Shown: positions 15,664 to 23,854 of the stretch, piece by piece
Numbering within the stretch: the first letter of the stretch is position 1
How the letters are laid out: each line of letters starts with the position of its first letter
Origin: an uncultured Oscillospiraceae bacterium
GTDB taxonomy: Bacteria; Bacillota; Clostridia; Oscillospirales; Ruminococcaceae
Direction: 5' to 3'
Length of the DNA stretch: 41,055 bases
Assembly: GCA_934481355.1 (NCBI GenBank)
Contig: CAKSPH010000022.1
Coordinates: 1 to 41,055, forward strand
The notes under the pieces: model-generated
What the model was told of the DNA's origin: nothing
Database searches by the model: none
What the model saw: the letters and a program-made list of their open reading frames with translations, nothing else
Translations under genes and position numbers: made by a program

Positions 15664-15741
15664 ATGATACTAAAAAATATAAATACACACATTGTATCAT
15701 AATATCCAAAAGAGTGCTGAAAAAAGCTTATGTGTGTATTT
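15664..15741. repeat. Nested inverted repeats in the CAP/MarR divergent region
   Basis: ATGATAC (15664-15670) faces GTATCAT (15694-15700). AAATACACACA (15681-15691) faces TGTGTGTATTT (15731-15741), an 11-bp perfect inverted repeat 39 bp apart. The two pairs interlock, so only one hairpin can form at a time. No gene is seen between 15496 and 15896; the rest is AT-rich with promoters in both directions. Confidence 0.55.
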
Positions 15742-15790
15742 TATGAGTGGTTTTATGGTCAATTTTCATCAATTTTTCACTTAATATTTA

Positions 15791-15818
15791 TTGACTTTAA
15801 CCGAAAAACTGTTATAAT
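15791..15818 (+). promoter_or_regulatory. Promoter of the MarR-ABC exporter operon
   Basis: TTGACT (15791-15796) and TATAAT (15813-15818), 16-bp spacer, about 80 bp before the marR start. Confidence 0.8.
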
Positions 15819-15896
15819 AATAAATAGTTAAAGGAAAGTTCTATTCGGGAGAAAACCGACACTGGAAACGGAACCAAGGAGAAAGGAAAATACAAA

Positions 15897-16370
15897 ATGA
15901 AGACAAGCAACAACAACACCTATATGTTCAAGGGCAACGAGACCATCAAGAGCGTAAACGACGCTTCTTTCCTGTTCAGCAAGTATGTATGCCGCGAGCT
16001 GGAAGCTATCGGAATGCGTTCCTCCTACCGCCACGTTATGAAGCCGCTTATGGAGCAGGACGGCATGACCCAGCTCGAGCTTGTTAACATCACAAAGCTC
16101 AAGGCTCCTACCATAAGCATCACACTGCGCAACATGGAGCGCGAGGGCATTGTCCGCCGCGAGAAGAACGATGTTGACCGCCGCGAGACCCATGTTTACA
16201 TCACCGAAAAGGGCAGGGAAATGCACAAGAAGATACTCGAGGCATTTGACCGCGCAGAGCAGGTAATGCTCAGGGACGTGTCCGAGAAGGAGCAGGCAAC
16301 CGCGCGCAAGATACTCGCTAAGATGGCTGAGAATCTCCACAAGGAAGTCGGAGGAGACATAATTGACTAA
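15897..16370 (+). CDS. MarR-family transcriptional regulator
   Basis: A 157-residue winged-helix regulator. The core runs YRHVMKPLMEQDGMTQLELV, NITKLKAPTISITLRNME and REGIVRREKNDVDRRETHVY: recognition helix, then the wing with the conserved DxRR motif. The remaining N- and C-terminal helices form the dimer interface. A strong Shine-Dalgarno (AAGGAGAAAGG) precedes the ATG. The gene overlaps the first exporter half by eight bases and is the first gene of the unit. MarR proteins in this setting usually repress the exporter until a small aromatic or antibiotic ligand binds; here that is inference from context. Confidence 0.92.
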   Translation: MKTSNNNTYMFKGNETIKSVNDASFLFSKYVCRELEAIGMRSSYRHVMKPLMEQDGMTQLELVNITKLKAPTISITLRNMEREGIVRREKNDVDRRETHVYITEKGREMHKKILEAFDRAEQVMLRDVSEKEQATARKILAKMAENLHKEVGGDIID

Positions 16371-18102
16371 GGTACTCAGCTACCTGAAGAAGTACTGGTA
16401 TTTCGCCCTGCTGACCCCGCTTTTCATGATCCTTGAGGTCAGCATGGACCTGGTACAGCCGTCCCTCATGTCGAGGATAGTTGACGAGGGTATCGTTGCC
16501 GGGGATATGGAGCTTATCATAAATCTCGGCATACAGATGCTGATATTTACAATAGTCGGCTGCTGCGGCGGAGTGCTTTCGGGTGTTTTCGGCAATCTTG
16601 CCGCACAGAATTTCTCAAACGATCTGCGCAAGGACGCTTTCGCAAAGGTAATGAAGATGTCTTTCCAGCAGACCGATAAATTCACGATAGGCTCGCTGGT
16701 GACAAGGCTCACGAACGATATAACCGCTTGTCAGGATTTTGTCGGCATGGCGCTCCGGATGATGGTAAGAACACTCATGCAGTTTATCGGCGGTATCGTT
16801 ATGGTGCTGTCGATAAACGCTTCTTTCGGATATATCCTGCTTTTCACGCTGCCTGTCCAGATAGTCGTAATTATACTGGTGCTGCGTAAGGGCGCGCCGC
16901 TGTTCAGCGTAGTTCAGGGCAAGCTCGACCGTGTGAATTCCGTTGTTCAGGAGAACGTCAGCGGCGCCCGCGTAGTCAAGGCGTACACCCGCGAGGACTA
17001 TGAGGCTGACCGCTTCAACAAGGCTAACGACGACCTCGTTTCAACGAATCTGCGCGTTCAGAAGCTGATGGCTCTGCTCGTTCCGATTCTCTCGATACTT
17101 ATGAACGCTTCCGTTATCGCCGTAATTTACATCGGCGGTGAGTCCGTCCGCGTTGCTGCGGCTGAGGCTCAGGTAGGAAGCATAATGGCGGCGATAACCT
17201 ACATCACCCAGATACTCATGTCAATGATGATGATAGGTATGATGTTCCAGCAGGTAACAAGGGCGGCAGCCTCTGCCGGACGTATACGCGAGGTGCTGGA
17301 CGCCGATCCGGTAATTGCAGACGGTTCTTTTGAAGATGACGCTCCGGAATCCGGCACAGTGGAATTTAAGGGCGTATCGTTCAGATATCCCGGAGTGCAG
17401 AACGGCAACGTTCTTACAGACGTTAACCTCCGGGTGAACAAGGGCGAAACGGTTGCAATACTCGGTGCCACGGGCTGCGGAAAGACCTCGCTTGTCAGCC
17501 TTATCCCGCGATTCTATGACGCAGTCGACGGCGAGGTGCTGGTCGATGGAGTGAACGTCAGGGAATATAAGCTGGACGATCTCCGCAAAAAAATAGGCTT
17601 CGTTCTCCAGAAGAGCGAGCTTTTCTCCGAGACTATCGAGGACAATATCCGCTGGGGCGACCCGCAGACTTCCGATGAGGAGGTTCGCCGCGCCGCAGAG
17701 ATAGCGCAGGCGGACGAGTTCATCAGCGGGTTCACTGACGGTTACAAGGACATGATAACCGAAAAGGGAAGCTCCCTTTCCGGCGGTCAGAAGCAGAGGC
17801 TCTCAATAGCCCGCGCGATAGTCAAGAAGCCGGAGATACTCATATTTGACGACAGTATGTCGGCGCTCGACCTCGCAACGGACGCAAGGCTTCAGGCGGC
17901 GCTCCGAGAGCAGTTAAAGGGGACGACCGTAATAATGATAGCCCAGCGCGTTGCCAGCGTAATGCGCGCGGACAAGATAGCGGTCATCGACAACGGTAGG
18001 GTAGTGGCATTTGACGACCACGCACACCTGATGAAGAGCTGCGACGTATACCGCGATATCTACAACTCCCAGATGAGAGAGGGGGCTGAGCAGGTTGGCT
18101 GA
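16363..18102 (+). CDS. ABC exporter half, degenerate NBD (heterodimeric multidrug type)
   Basis: The 579-residue protein has an N-terminal six-helix ABC exporter membrane domain (about 1-310) and a nucleotide-binding domain: Walker A LGATGCGKTS near 367, signature LSGGQKQRLSIARAI near 472, Walker B ILIFDDSMSALD near 493. The Glu that follows the Walker B Asp in canonical ABC ATPases is Asp here, as in the BmrC/LmrC-type partner of heterodimeric exporters. TTG at 16363 is the start: AGGAGG lies 7 bp upstream and the reading begins MTKVLSYLKKYW. It overlaps marR and the next gene by eight bases each. Probable multidrug or lipid export. Confidence 0.92.
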   Translation: MTKVLSYLKKYWYFALLTPLFMILEVSMDLVQPSLMSRIVDEGIVAGDMELIINLGIQMLIFTIVGCCGGVLSGVFGNLAAQNFSNDLRKDAFAKVMKMSFQQTDKFTIGSLVTRLTNDITACQDFVGMALRMMVRTLMQFIGGIVMVLSINASFGYILLFTLPVQIVVIILVLRKGAPLFSVVQGKLDRVNSVVQENVSGARVVKAYTREDYEADRFNKANDDLVSTNLRVQKLMALLVPILSILMNASVIAVIYIGGESVRVAAAEAQVGSIMAAITYITQILMSMMMIGMMFQQVTRAAASAGRIREVLDADPVIADGSFEDDAPESGTVEFKGVSFRYPGVQNGNVLTDVNLRVNKGETVAILGATGCGKTSLVSLIPRFYDAVDGEVLVDGVNVREYKLDDLRKKIGFVLQKSELFSETIEDNIRWGDPQTSDEEVRRAAEIAQADEFISGFTDGYKDMITEKGSSLSGGQKQRLSIARAIVKKPEILIFDDSMSALDLATDARLQAALREQLKGTTVIMIAQRVASVMRADKIAVIDNGRVVAFDDHAHLMKSCDVYRDIYNSQMREGAEQVG

Positions 18103-19945
18103 AAACAAAGCTCCCGCAGTTAATCTCAGACCAGGCGGAGGTCCCGGCCCAAGACACGGCGGACCTCCCGGAATGATGCCGGGCGAAAAGCCGAAGAACC
18201 TCAAAGCGACCCTCGGCAGGATACTTTCCTACATAGGCAAAAATCGTGGAATACTGATTGCAATGCTGGCGGTAATGCTCCTCGCAACGCTGCTGAATGT
18301 AGTCGCACCGTCGATTCAGGCGAATGCGATAGACGCCATCGCCCAGCTTGACGGAAGCGCCCTTGTGATGTGGCTTGGTGTGATGGCGGCTGTATATCTG
18401 TGCTCCGCTGTGTTCACCTATTTTCAGAACCTTTTTGCCGCAATGCTCTCGCAGTACACGGTAAAGGTTATGCGTAAGGAACTTTTCGCGCGCATTTCCA
18501 GACTTCCCATAAAGTACATGGACACCCACAAGCACGGAGACATTCTCAGCCGAATGACGAACGATGTCGAGAACGTTTCGAACTCCGTTTCGCAGTCGCT
18601 CGGCTCGCTGATTTCCGGCATTGTAATGCTTGTCGGCTGCTTCGTGATGATGCTGATTCATTCCTGGCTGATGACGCTCATCAGCATGGTGACAATCGTG
18701 CTGACTCTTCTGGTGACGAAGTTCCTGTCAAAGTTCATGCGCAAGTATTTCCCGCTCCAGCAGGCGAAGCTCGGGCAGCTCAACGGACAGATCGAAGAAG
18801 CCGTAAGCGGCTGCAAGACCGTCAAGGCTTTCACGCATGAGGGAAAGATTTGCAGCGACTTCAACCGCACCAGCGACGAGCTGAAAACAGTGGGAGTCAA
18901 GGCGCAGATACTCGGCGGAGTTATGGGACCCTGCATGAACACCATCGGCAATTTCGGATTTCTGCTTATTGCAGTAGCAGGAGCACTGATGGCTTCCCGC
19001 CCGGAAACCGATATGTTCTATATCTCAATAGGCACCATTCAGGCGTTCATAACCTATTCAAAGCAGTTCACCCGCCCGATAAACGAGATAGCGAACCAGT
19101 ACGCGCAGATACAGTCGGCTCTTGCAGGCGCGGAGCGCGTGTTCGAGGTAATGGACAGCGAGCCCGAGGACGTCGGCGGCAATGAGCCGTTCGAGATAGG
19201 GAACGTAAAGGGCGACATCAATTTCAAGGATATCGACTTCTCATATGTCAGGGGCGAGCAGGTGCTCAGAAACTTTGACCTGTGGGTAAAGAGCGGCCAG
19301 AAGATAGCGATAGTCGGCGCGACAGGCAGCGGAAAAACCACAGTTGTGAATCTGCTGACCCGCTTCTACGATATAGACGGCGGCGTGATAACGCTTGACG
19401 GTCAGGATATCCGCAATATTCCGGTCAGCAAGCTCCGCGGAAGTATAGGCATAGTTTTACAGGATACGGTCATCTTCTCGGATACCATCGCGCAGAATAT
19501 CCGCTACGGCAGGATAGACGCAACGGACGAAGAGGTTGTTGCGGCGGCTAAGGTAGCGAGGGTGGACGATTTCGCATCCAAGCTGTCCGAGGGCTACAAT
19601 ACCATGCTGACCGAGGGCGGAAGCAATCTGTCACAGGGACAGCGCCAGCTTATTTCCATTGCAAGAGCTGTCCTCGCCGACCCGAAGATACTTATACTTG
19701 ACGAAGCAACGTCAAGCATAGACACCCGAACTGAAATGCACATTCAGGAGGCGATGGTCGCCCTTATGAAGGGAAGAACCAGCCTGATAATCGCACACAG
19801 ACTGTCAACTATTCGTGACGCCGATAAGATAGTAGTAATCAGCGGCGGCAGGGTAGTTGAAGCCGGCGACCACGACGAGCTCCTTGCACAGCGGGGCGAG
19901 TACTACAAGCTGTACCAGAGCCAGTTTGCTGGAATCGCAACATAA
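18095..19945 (+). CDS. ABC exporter half, canonical NBD (heterodimeric multidrug type)
   Basis: The 616-residue partner of the preceding half. A Pro/Gly-rich cytoplasmic N-terminus (PGGGPGPRHGGPPGMMPGEK) precedes six membrane helices and the NBD: Walker A VGATGSGKTTV near 406, signature NLSQGQRQLISIARAV, Walker B ILILDEATSSID with the catalytic Glu intact, and switch His in IIAHRLSTI. With the Asp-substituted partner this gives one active and one degenerate ATP site. Translation starts at TTG 18095, inside the end of the first half, with a G-rich site upstream. A terminator follows. Confidence 0.93.
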   Translation: MAENKAPAVNLRPGGGPGPRHGGPPGMMPGEKPKNLKATLGRILSYIGKNRGILIAMLAVMLLATLLNVVAPSIQANAIDAIAQLDGSALVMWLGVMAAVYLCSAVFTYFQNLFAAMLSQYTVKVMRKELFARISRLPIKYMDTHKHGDILSRMTNDVENVSNSVSQSLGSLISGIVMLVGCFVMMLIHSWLMTLISMVTIVLTLLVTKFLSKFMRKYFPLQQAKLGQLNGQIEEAVSGCKTVKAFTHEGKICSDFNRTSDELKTVGVKAQILGGVMGPCMNTIGNFGFLLIAVAGALMASRPETDMFYISIGTIQAFITYSKQFTRPINEIANQYAQIQSALAGAERVFEVMDSEPEDVGGNEPFEIGNVKGDINFKDIDFSYVRGEQVLRNFDLWVKSGQKIAIVGATGSGKTTVVNLLTRFYDIDGGVITLDGQDIRNIPVSKLRGSIGIVLQDTVIFSDTIAQNIRYGRIDATDEEVVAAAKVARVDDFASKLSEGYNTMLTEGGSNLSQGQRQLISIARAVLADPKILILDEATSSIDTRTEMHIQEAMVALMKGRTSLIIAHRLSTIRDADKIVVISGGRVVEAGDHDELLAQRGEYYKLYQSQFAGIAT

Positions 19946-19973
19946 AGACAAAACGTCAGATGCACAAAAAAAT

Positions 19974-20000
19974 GGAGGGGAATAGTTCCTCTCCTTTTTT
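19974..20000 (+). terminator. Terminator of the MarR-ABC operon
   Basis: A 9-bp stem with one G-U pair (19974-19982 with 19986-19994), three-base loop, then six T. Confidence 0.88.
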
Positions 20001-20004
20001 ATAT

Positions 20005-20166
20005 GGTAACCTCTAAAAACCGGGACACGAGCAGATTTTGTATATGACTTATATCAGATGTAAGGCACCAAACCGCAGTAATACTTGATGTATTTCAAGG
20101 TTTGGTAACGCAACAGATGATATAAGTCATAGAAATCTGCCGTGAAGGAGGTTTTTAGAGGTTACC
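20005..20166. repeat. MITE-like inverted-repeat element, copy 2 (162 bp)
   Basis: Same 17-bp ends as the element at 9653-9840 and near-identical arms, with flanking ATAT on both sides (20001-20004, 20167-20170). The central stem differs from copy 1 by compensating changes: copy 1 has GTCAAACC facing GGTTTGAC, copy 2 has ACCAAACC facing GGTTTGGT. The right end falls 3 bp before the stop codon of the convergent trmO gene, whose final codons therefore border the insertion. Confidence 0.88.
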
Positions 20167-20169
20167 ATA

Positions 20170-20850
20170 TCATGATTTCCGAATTGCGTTAACTCTCAGC
20201 CTGTAGCCGTCAACCGTGAAGCTGACCTCAAACCCTGCGAAGCTCATTGTGTATTCCCGCTCCGGGTCTGAGATGTACTGCGGCCGTGGATCCTGCGCTA
20301 GCACCGCTTTCAGCGCCGTGAGCTTTTCCTCCGGGAATCCCGCCGCGATTTCCTCCGGTATATCAACGGAAAGCACTCCTTCCTGCCGGGCAAGCGCGAA
20401 TCCGTTGGATGCCTCCGGCTTGCAGTCCACATAGGGCAGATACGGCTTGATGTCGAATATCGGGGTTCCGTCCATGAGGTCTGCCCCGGAAAGATGCAGC
20501 ACGGGACCGTCCGTGGTGTTCAGTTCCACGCGTTCCAGTTTCACACAGCTCAGCCCGACAGGGTTCGGGCGGAACGGCGAGCGCGTCGCGAAAACGCCCA
20601 TTCGGGTATTGCCCCCGAGCCGCGGAGGGCGTACAGTCGGGCTCCAGCCGTCCCTGACAGCCTTGGAGAATTCCCACAGCAGCCAGAGGTGCGAGTACTG
20701 CTCTATCCCCCGGAGCGCCTCCGGAACGCGGTATTCCGGCATAAAGACCAGCGTTGAGCGAAGCTCCTCAATAAGTCCGCTCTGCCGGGGAATCCCGAAT
20801 TTCTCCGGGAAATCCGTGTGAATAACGGCTATCTGCTTTAATTCTAACAT
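20170..20850 (-). CDS. trmO: tRNA (adenine(37)-N6)-methyltransferase TrmO
   Basis: TrmO (YaeB/TsaA family) methylates t6A at position 37 of tRNA-Thr using S-adenosylmethionine. The protein has 226 residues: an N-terminal beta-barrel (IAVIHTDFPEKFGIPRQSGL), then the family signature RPPRLGGNTRMGVFATRSPF with RPNPVGLSCVKL, then DIKPYLPYVD and the late DPRPQY. ATG at 20850 is preferred over an in-frame TTG at 20862 that lies in the upstream gene; GAGGG precedes it. One base separates it from the stop of the GTPase-nuclease gene, so the two are translationally coupled, both acting on the decoding apparatus. Confidence 0.92.
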   Translation of the reverse strand: MLELKQIAVIHTDFPEKFGIPRQSGLIEELRSTLVFMPEYRVPEALRGIEQYSHLWLLWEFSKAVRDGWSPTVRPPRLGGNTRMGVFATRSPFRPNPVGLSCVKLERVELNTTDGPVLHLSGADLMDGTPIFDIKPYLPYVDCKPEASNGFALARQEGVLSVDIPEEIAAGFPEEKLTALKAVLAQDPRPQYISDPEREYTMSFAGFEVSFTVDGYRLRVNAIRKS

Positions 20851-20851
20851 T

Positions 20852-23413
20852 CTATCCCTCAATTATCTGACGTATTGCCTTTTCCACCTCGGTGACTTCT
20901 GCAAGAAATTCCGTTGCAGAAACCCGAACTGCGCCGTTTCCGAGTATGATTATCTGTTCCACGTTGTCAGATGTCGCGACCCTTACACGGTGCTTTCTTC
21001 CGATCTCATGGGCGGTCTTTTCGATGAACATATCGGCTGTTTCCGCTTCCTTTGTGTAGACCACGGTTATGCCCATTTCTGTTTCGATTTCACGGTGATT
21101 TCCCTTGACCCGGTATGCGTCAAATACCAGAATCAGGTTGCACCGCCGGAAGCCCTGATAGTTGCACAGAATATTGATGAGCCTTGTCCGCGCGAGGTCC
21201 AGGTTTTCCTTTGCAAGCCGATTGAGCTCATCCCATGAGAAAATTATGTTGTAGCCGTCCACAAGCAGATATTCCGGACCCTGCGGCGGCAGCGGGAGTT
21301 TCGGCACCTTTGCGGCGGGAGTTTTCTCGGTGCGCATTGCCGAACGCTCGTTGCGCTTTATCTTTCCGTAGGTGCGCTCGAATATCTCCATGAGCTCCTT
21401 GTCGGCGGCAACGCGCTGCCTGTAGTTCGAAACAAGCTGCGGAGTTATGGTCTGTTCCGGCTCCTTCCTGTCGTTTTCACCGAATCGGAGCCCGCTGTCA
21501 ACGTGCATTCTCGCCGGAGCTTCGTCCCATGGAACGAGCACACCCGCGCCGTGAGAGCAGAAAACGCTGTCCGCTGAGTTTTCCGTGTCGGAATCGCAGT
21601 CGTAGCCTGTCTGTGCGATTACTTCCTCAGGGTTATGGCACGGGAAATATCCTTTCGGAATGCAGCTCAGCCGGCCCTTTCCACGGGTGTAGCCTGTGAC
21701 CTCTCCCTGATATCCGCGCAGCTCCGAAACCGGCGCGCTTCCGGTGAATATCGTTTCACCGCCGGCAGTTTCCGGAGGCTCGATATTGCCGTCCATGCGC
21801 TGTAAGTCGGTCATAGCGCGTCCGGTGCATTCCTGCGGGACGGTCAGCCGGAATTCGTACCACGGCTCCAGCAGAACGGATTTCGCTGAGCGCAGTCCCT
21901 GTCTAACCGCGCGATAGGTCGCCTGCCGGAAATCGCCGCCCTCGGTGTGCTTGATGTGCGCCTTTCCCGCGACAACGGTTATCTTCATGTCGGTTATCGG
22001 CGAACCGGTGAGCACGCCTATGTGCTGCTTTTCCTCCAGATGGGTGAGTATCAGACGCTGCCAGTTGATGTCAAGGTCGTCCTTGCGGCAGTCGGTGAAG
22101 AAGTGCAGACCCGTGCCGCGCTCCGCAGGCTCAAGCAGAAGGTGAACCTCTGCATAGTGGCGCAGAGGTTCGTAGTGTCCCACGCCCTCGACCGGAGCCT
22201 CTATTGTTTCCTTGTAGGCAATACTGCCCTCGTCGAAATCAACGTTCAGCCCGAAGCGCTCCGCGATAACGCTTTTCAGGATTTCAAGCTGGATCTCTCC
22301 CATAAGCTGAATGTGTATTTCTTTCAGCTGCTCATTCCAGACTATCCGGAGCATGGGATCCTCGTCCGACAATGTTTTCAGCTTCTCCAGCGCGGAGGGA
22401 ACATCGGTTTTCGGCGGCAGTATAATGCGGTAGGTGAGAACCGGCTCCAGAAGCGGGGCAGGGGAGCTGCTTTCCGTGCCGAGCCCCTCTCCGGCAGAGC
22501 CGGAGGTCAGCCCGGTAACAGCGCAGAGCGTCCCGGCGGGAGCCTCGTCCACTGCCGTGAATTTCGTCCCGGAGTACACTCGTATCTGGTTCACCTTTTC
22601 AGATTTCCCACCGCATTCAAGCACGGATTTGACCCGCAGCGAGCCGCCTGTTATCTTCATATGGGTGAGCCGCGCTCCCTGCTCGTCGGCGGTTATCTTG
22701 TAAATGAGCGCGCCGAATTCCGGCTGTGGTTCCGGCATGACGGTGTACTTGCCGATAAGTCCTAGAAGTTCCTCAACGCCTTTAAGTTTCAGCGCAGACC
22801 CGTACACGACAGGGAACAGCTCCCGCCGGGATATTGCCGCGGAAATAAGCTCGTCCGGAATACCGCCGCTTTCAAGAAAGCTGTTCATCATGTCCTCTGA
22901 ACATTCCGCAAGCTCCTCGAAAAGCTCCTCCGGCGGACGGCTGGCAGATAGTTCGGTGCAGCCTGCGGAGAGCTTCCGCTTCAGTTCGTTTGCAAGGGAT
23001 TCTTTTTCAAGAAACGAGATATCCATCTTGTTGACGAATATGAACGTGGGCACCTTGTATCTTCTCAGCAGTCGCCAGAGGGTCTCCGTATGGCTCTGAA
23101 CTCCGTCCGTTCCGCTGATGACGAGCACCGCATAGTCCAGCACCCGGAGCGCACGCTCGGTTTCGGCGGAGAAATCCACATGGCCCGGCGTATCCAGCAG
23201 GGTGTATTCGTTCCCGCCAAGGCGCATTACTGCCTGCTTTGAGAAGATGGTGATACCGCGGCTGCGCTCAATGGGGTCGGTGTCCAGAAAAGCGTCCCCG
23301 TGGTCTACCCTGCCGAGCTTCCGTATTTCCCCGGCGGTGAACAGCATAGCCTCTGAGAGCGTGGTTTTACCGGAGTCCACATGGGCGGTCATGCCTATAA
23401 CAAGTCGTTTCAT
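20852..23413 (-). CDS. Tet(M)-like translational GTPase fused to a Rae1/YacP-type NYN nuclease
   Basis: An 853-residue fusion. Residues 1 to about 690 are an EF-G/Tet(M)-like factor: G1 AHVDSGKTT (10-18), G2 RGITI (52-56), G3 DTPGH (74-78), G4 NKMD (128-131), G5 YGSALKLKG, then EF-G domains III-V (ILPPKTDV, MGEIQLEILKSVI, LEPWYEFRLTVPQ). After a charged linker, 715-853 form an NYN domain like B. subtilis YacP/Rae1: YLLVDGYNIIFSW, LILVFDAYRVKG, TKEAETADMFIEK, VATSDNVEQ and SATEFLAEV, keeping Asp near 719, 765, 794 and 816. Rae1 cuts mRNA in the ribosomal A site; Tet(M) binds beside it. The start MKRLVIG has AAGGA 9 bp upstream. Drug resistance is not established; mRNA cleavage on stalled ribosomes is inferred. 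Confidence 0.9.
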   Translation of the reverse strand: MKRLVIGMTAHVDSGKTTLSEAMLFTAGEIRKLGRVDHGDAFLDTDPIERSRGITIFSKQAVMRLGGNEYTLLDTPGHVDFSAETERALRVLDYAVLVISGTDGVQSHTETLWRLLRRYKVPTFIFVNKMDISFLEKESLANELKRKLSAGCTELSASRPPEELFEELAECSEDMMNSFLESGGIPDELISAAISRRELFPVVYGSALKLKGVEELLGLIGKYTVMPEPQPEFGALIYKITADEQGARLTHMKITGGSLRVKSVLECGGKSEKVNQIRVYSGTKFTAVDEAPAGTLCAVTGLTSGSAGEGLGTESSSPAPLLEPVLTYRIILPPKTDVPSALEKLKTLSDEDPMLRIVWNEQLKEIHIQLMGEIQLEILKSVIAERFGLNVDFDEGSIAYKETIEAPVEGVGHYEPLRHYAEVHLLLEPAERGTGLHFFTDCRKDDLDINWQRLILTHLEEKQHIGVLTGSPITDMKITVVAGKAHIKHTEGGDFRQATYRAVRQGLRSAKSVLLEPWYEFRLTVPQECTGRAMTDLQRMDGNIEPPETAGGETIFTGSAPVSELRGYQGEVTGYTRGKGRLSCIPKGYFPCHNPEEVIAQTGYDCDSDTENSADSVFCSHGAGVLVPWDEAPARMHVDSGLRFGENDRKEPEQTITPQLVSNYRQRVAADKELMEIFERTYGKIKRNERSAMRTEKTPAAKVPKLPLPPQGPEYLLVDGYNIIFSWDELNRLAKENLDLARTRLINILCNYQGFRRCNLILVFDAYRVKGNHREIETEMGITVVYTKEAETADMFIEKTAHEIGRKHRVRVATSDNVEQIIILGNGAVRVSATEFLAEVTEVEKAIRQIIEG

Positions 23414-23435
23414 CTGAATCATTCCTTGCGTAGTG

Positions 23436-23467
23436 AAAAATAAATGCGCCGCAGGCTGTGCGGCGCA
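23436..23467 (-). terminator. Terminator or attenuator before the GTPase-nuclease gene
   Basis: TGCGCCGC (23467-23460) pairs with GCGGCGCA (23452-23445) on the minus strand, followed by TTTATTTTT. The U-run ends 22 bp before the ATG at 23413 and no promoter is visible in between, so the downstream gene either relies on read-through or on a promoter inside acpS. Confidence 0.8.
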
Positions 23468-23473
23468 CAATAA

Positions 23474-23854
23474 TTATTCCCGGTTGATAACAACGGTGGC
23501 GGTGGCGTAGTCCTTGCAGTGCGCAACTGAGAGATTGAACACATAGTGCTCGCGCTCCTCCAGCATTTTAGCCCTGCCGGTGGTGATGATGAACGGCGAG
23601 CCGATACGATCCCGGAGCACTGTTATCTCCTGCGGCCTTATTATCCGGAATCCTGTGCCTATCGCCTTGGCAAACGCTATCTTTGCGCAGTAGTTTTCAG
23701 CGATGAGCTCCGTTGAGATCTTGCGGGAAACGAGGTATCTTATCTCGTCCGCCGAAAAGTAGTTTGCCAGAAACTTCGGATTCCTTGCGGCACGCCTGAT
23801 GCGTTTCATTTCTATGATATTTGTACCAACGCGTATAAAAATATTAGCTGACAT
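23474..23854 (-). CDS. acpS: AcpS-like 4'-phosphopantetheinyl transferase with altered metal site
   Basis: The 126-residue protein has the holo-ACP synthase layout: GTNIIEMKRI, FSADEIRYLVSRK, AENYCAKIAFAKAIGTG and late NLSVAHCKDYATA. AcpS normally binds magnesium through the Asp of GTDxxExxRI and the Glu of AAKEAFxKA. Here those positions are Asn 12 and Ile 59, while the His of S-x-x-H is kept. The enzyme is either divergent in metal use or has lost transferase activity. ATG at 23854 has AGGA upstream and lies 11 bp inside the preceding gene. Ends before a hairpin terminator. Confidence 0.78.
   Translation of the reverse strand: MSANIFIRVGTNIIEMKRIRRAARNPKFLANYFSADEIRYLVSRKISTELIAENYCAKIAFAKAIGTGFRIIRPQEITVLRDRIGSPFIITTGRAKMLEEREHYVFNLSVAHCKDYATATVVINRE

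Noticed and set aside
20852..23413. Calling the gene a tetracycline resistance determinant
   Set aside because: It is Tet(M)-like in its GTPase body but has an extra nuclease domain, is embedded in housekeeping genes and shows no mobile-element context, so resistance is not supported.
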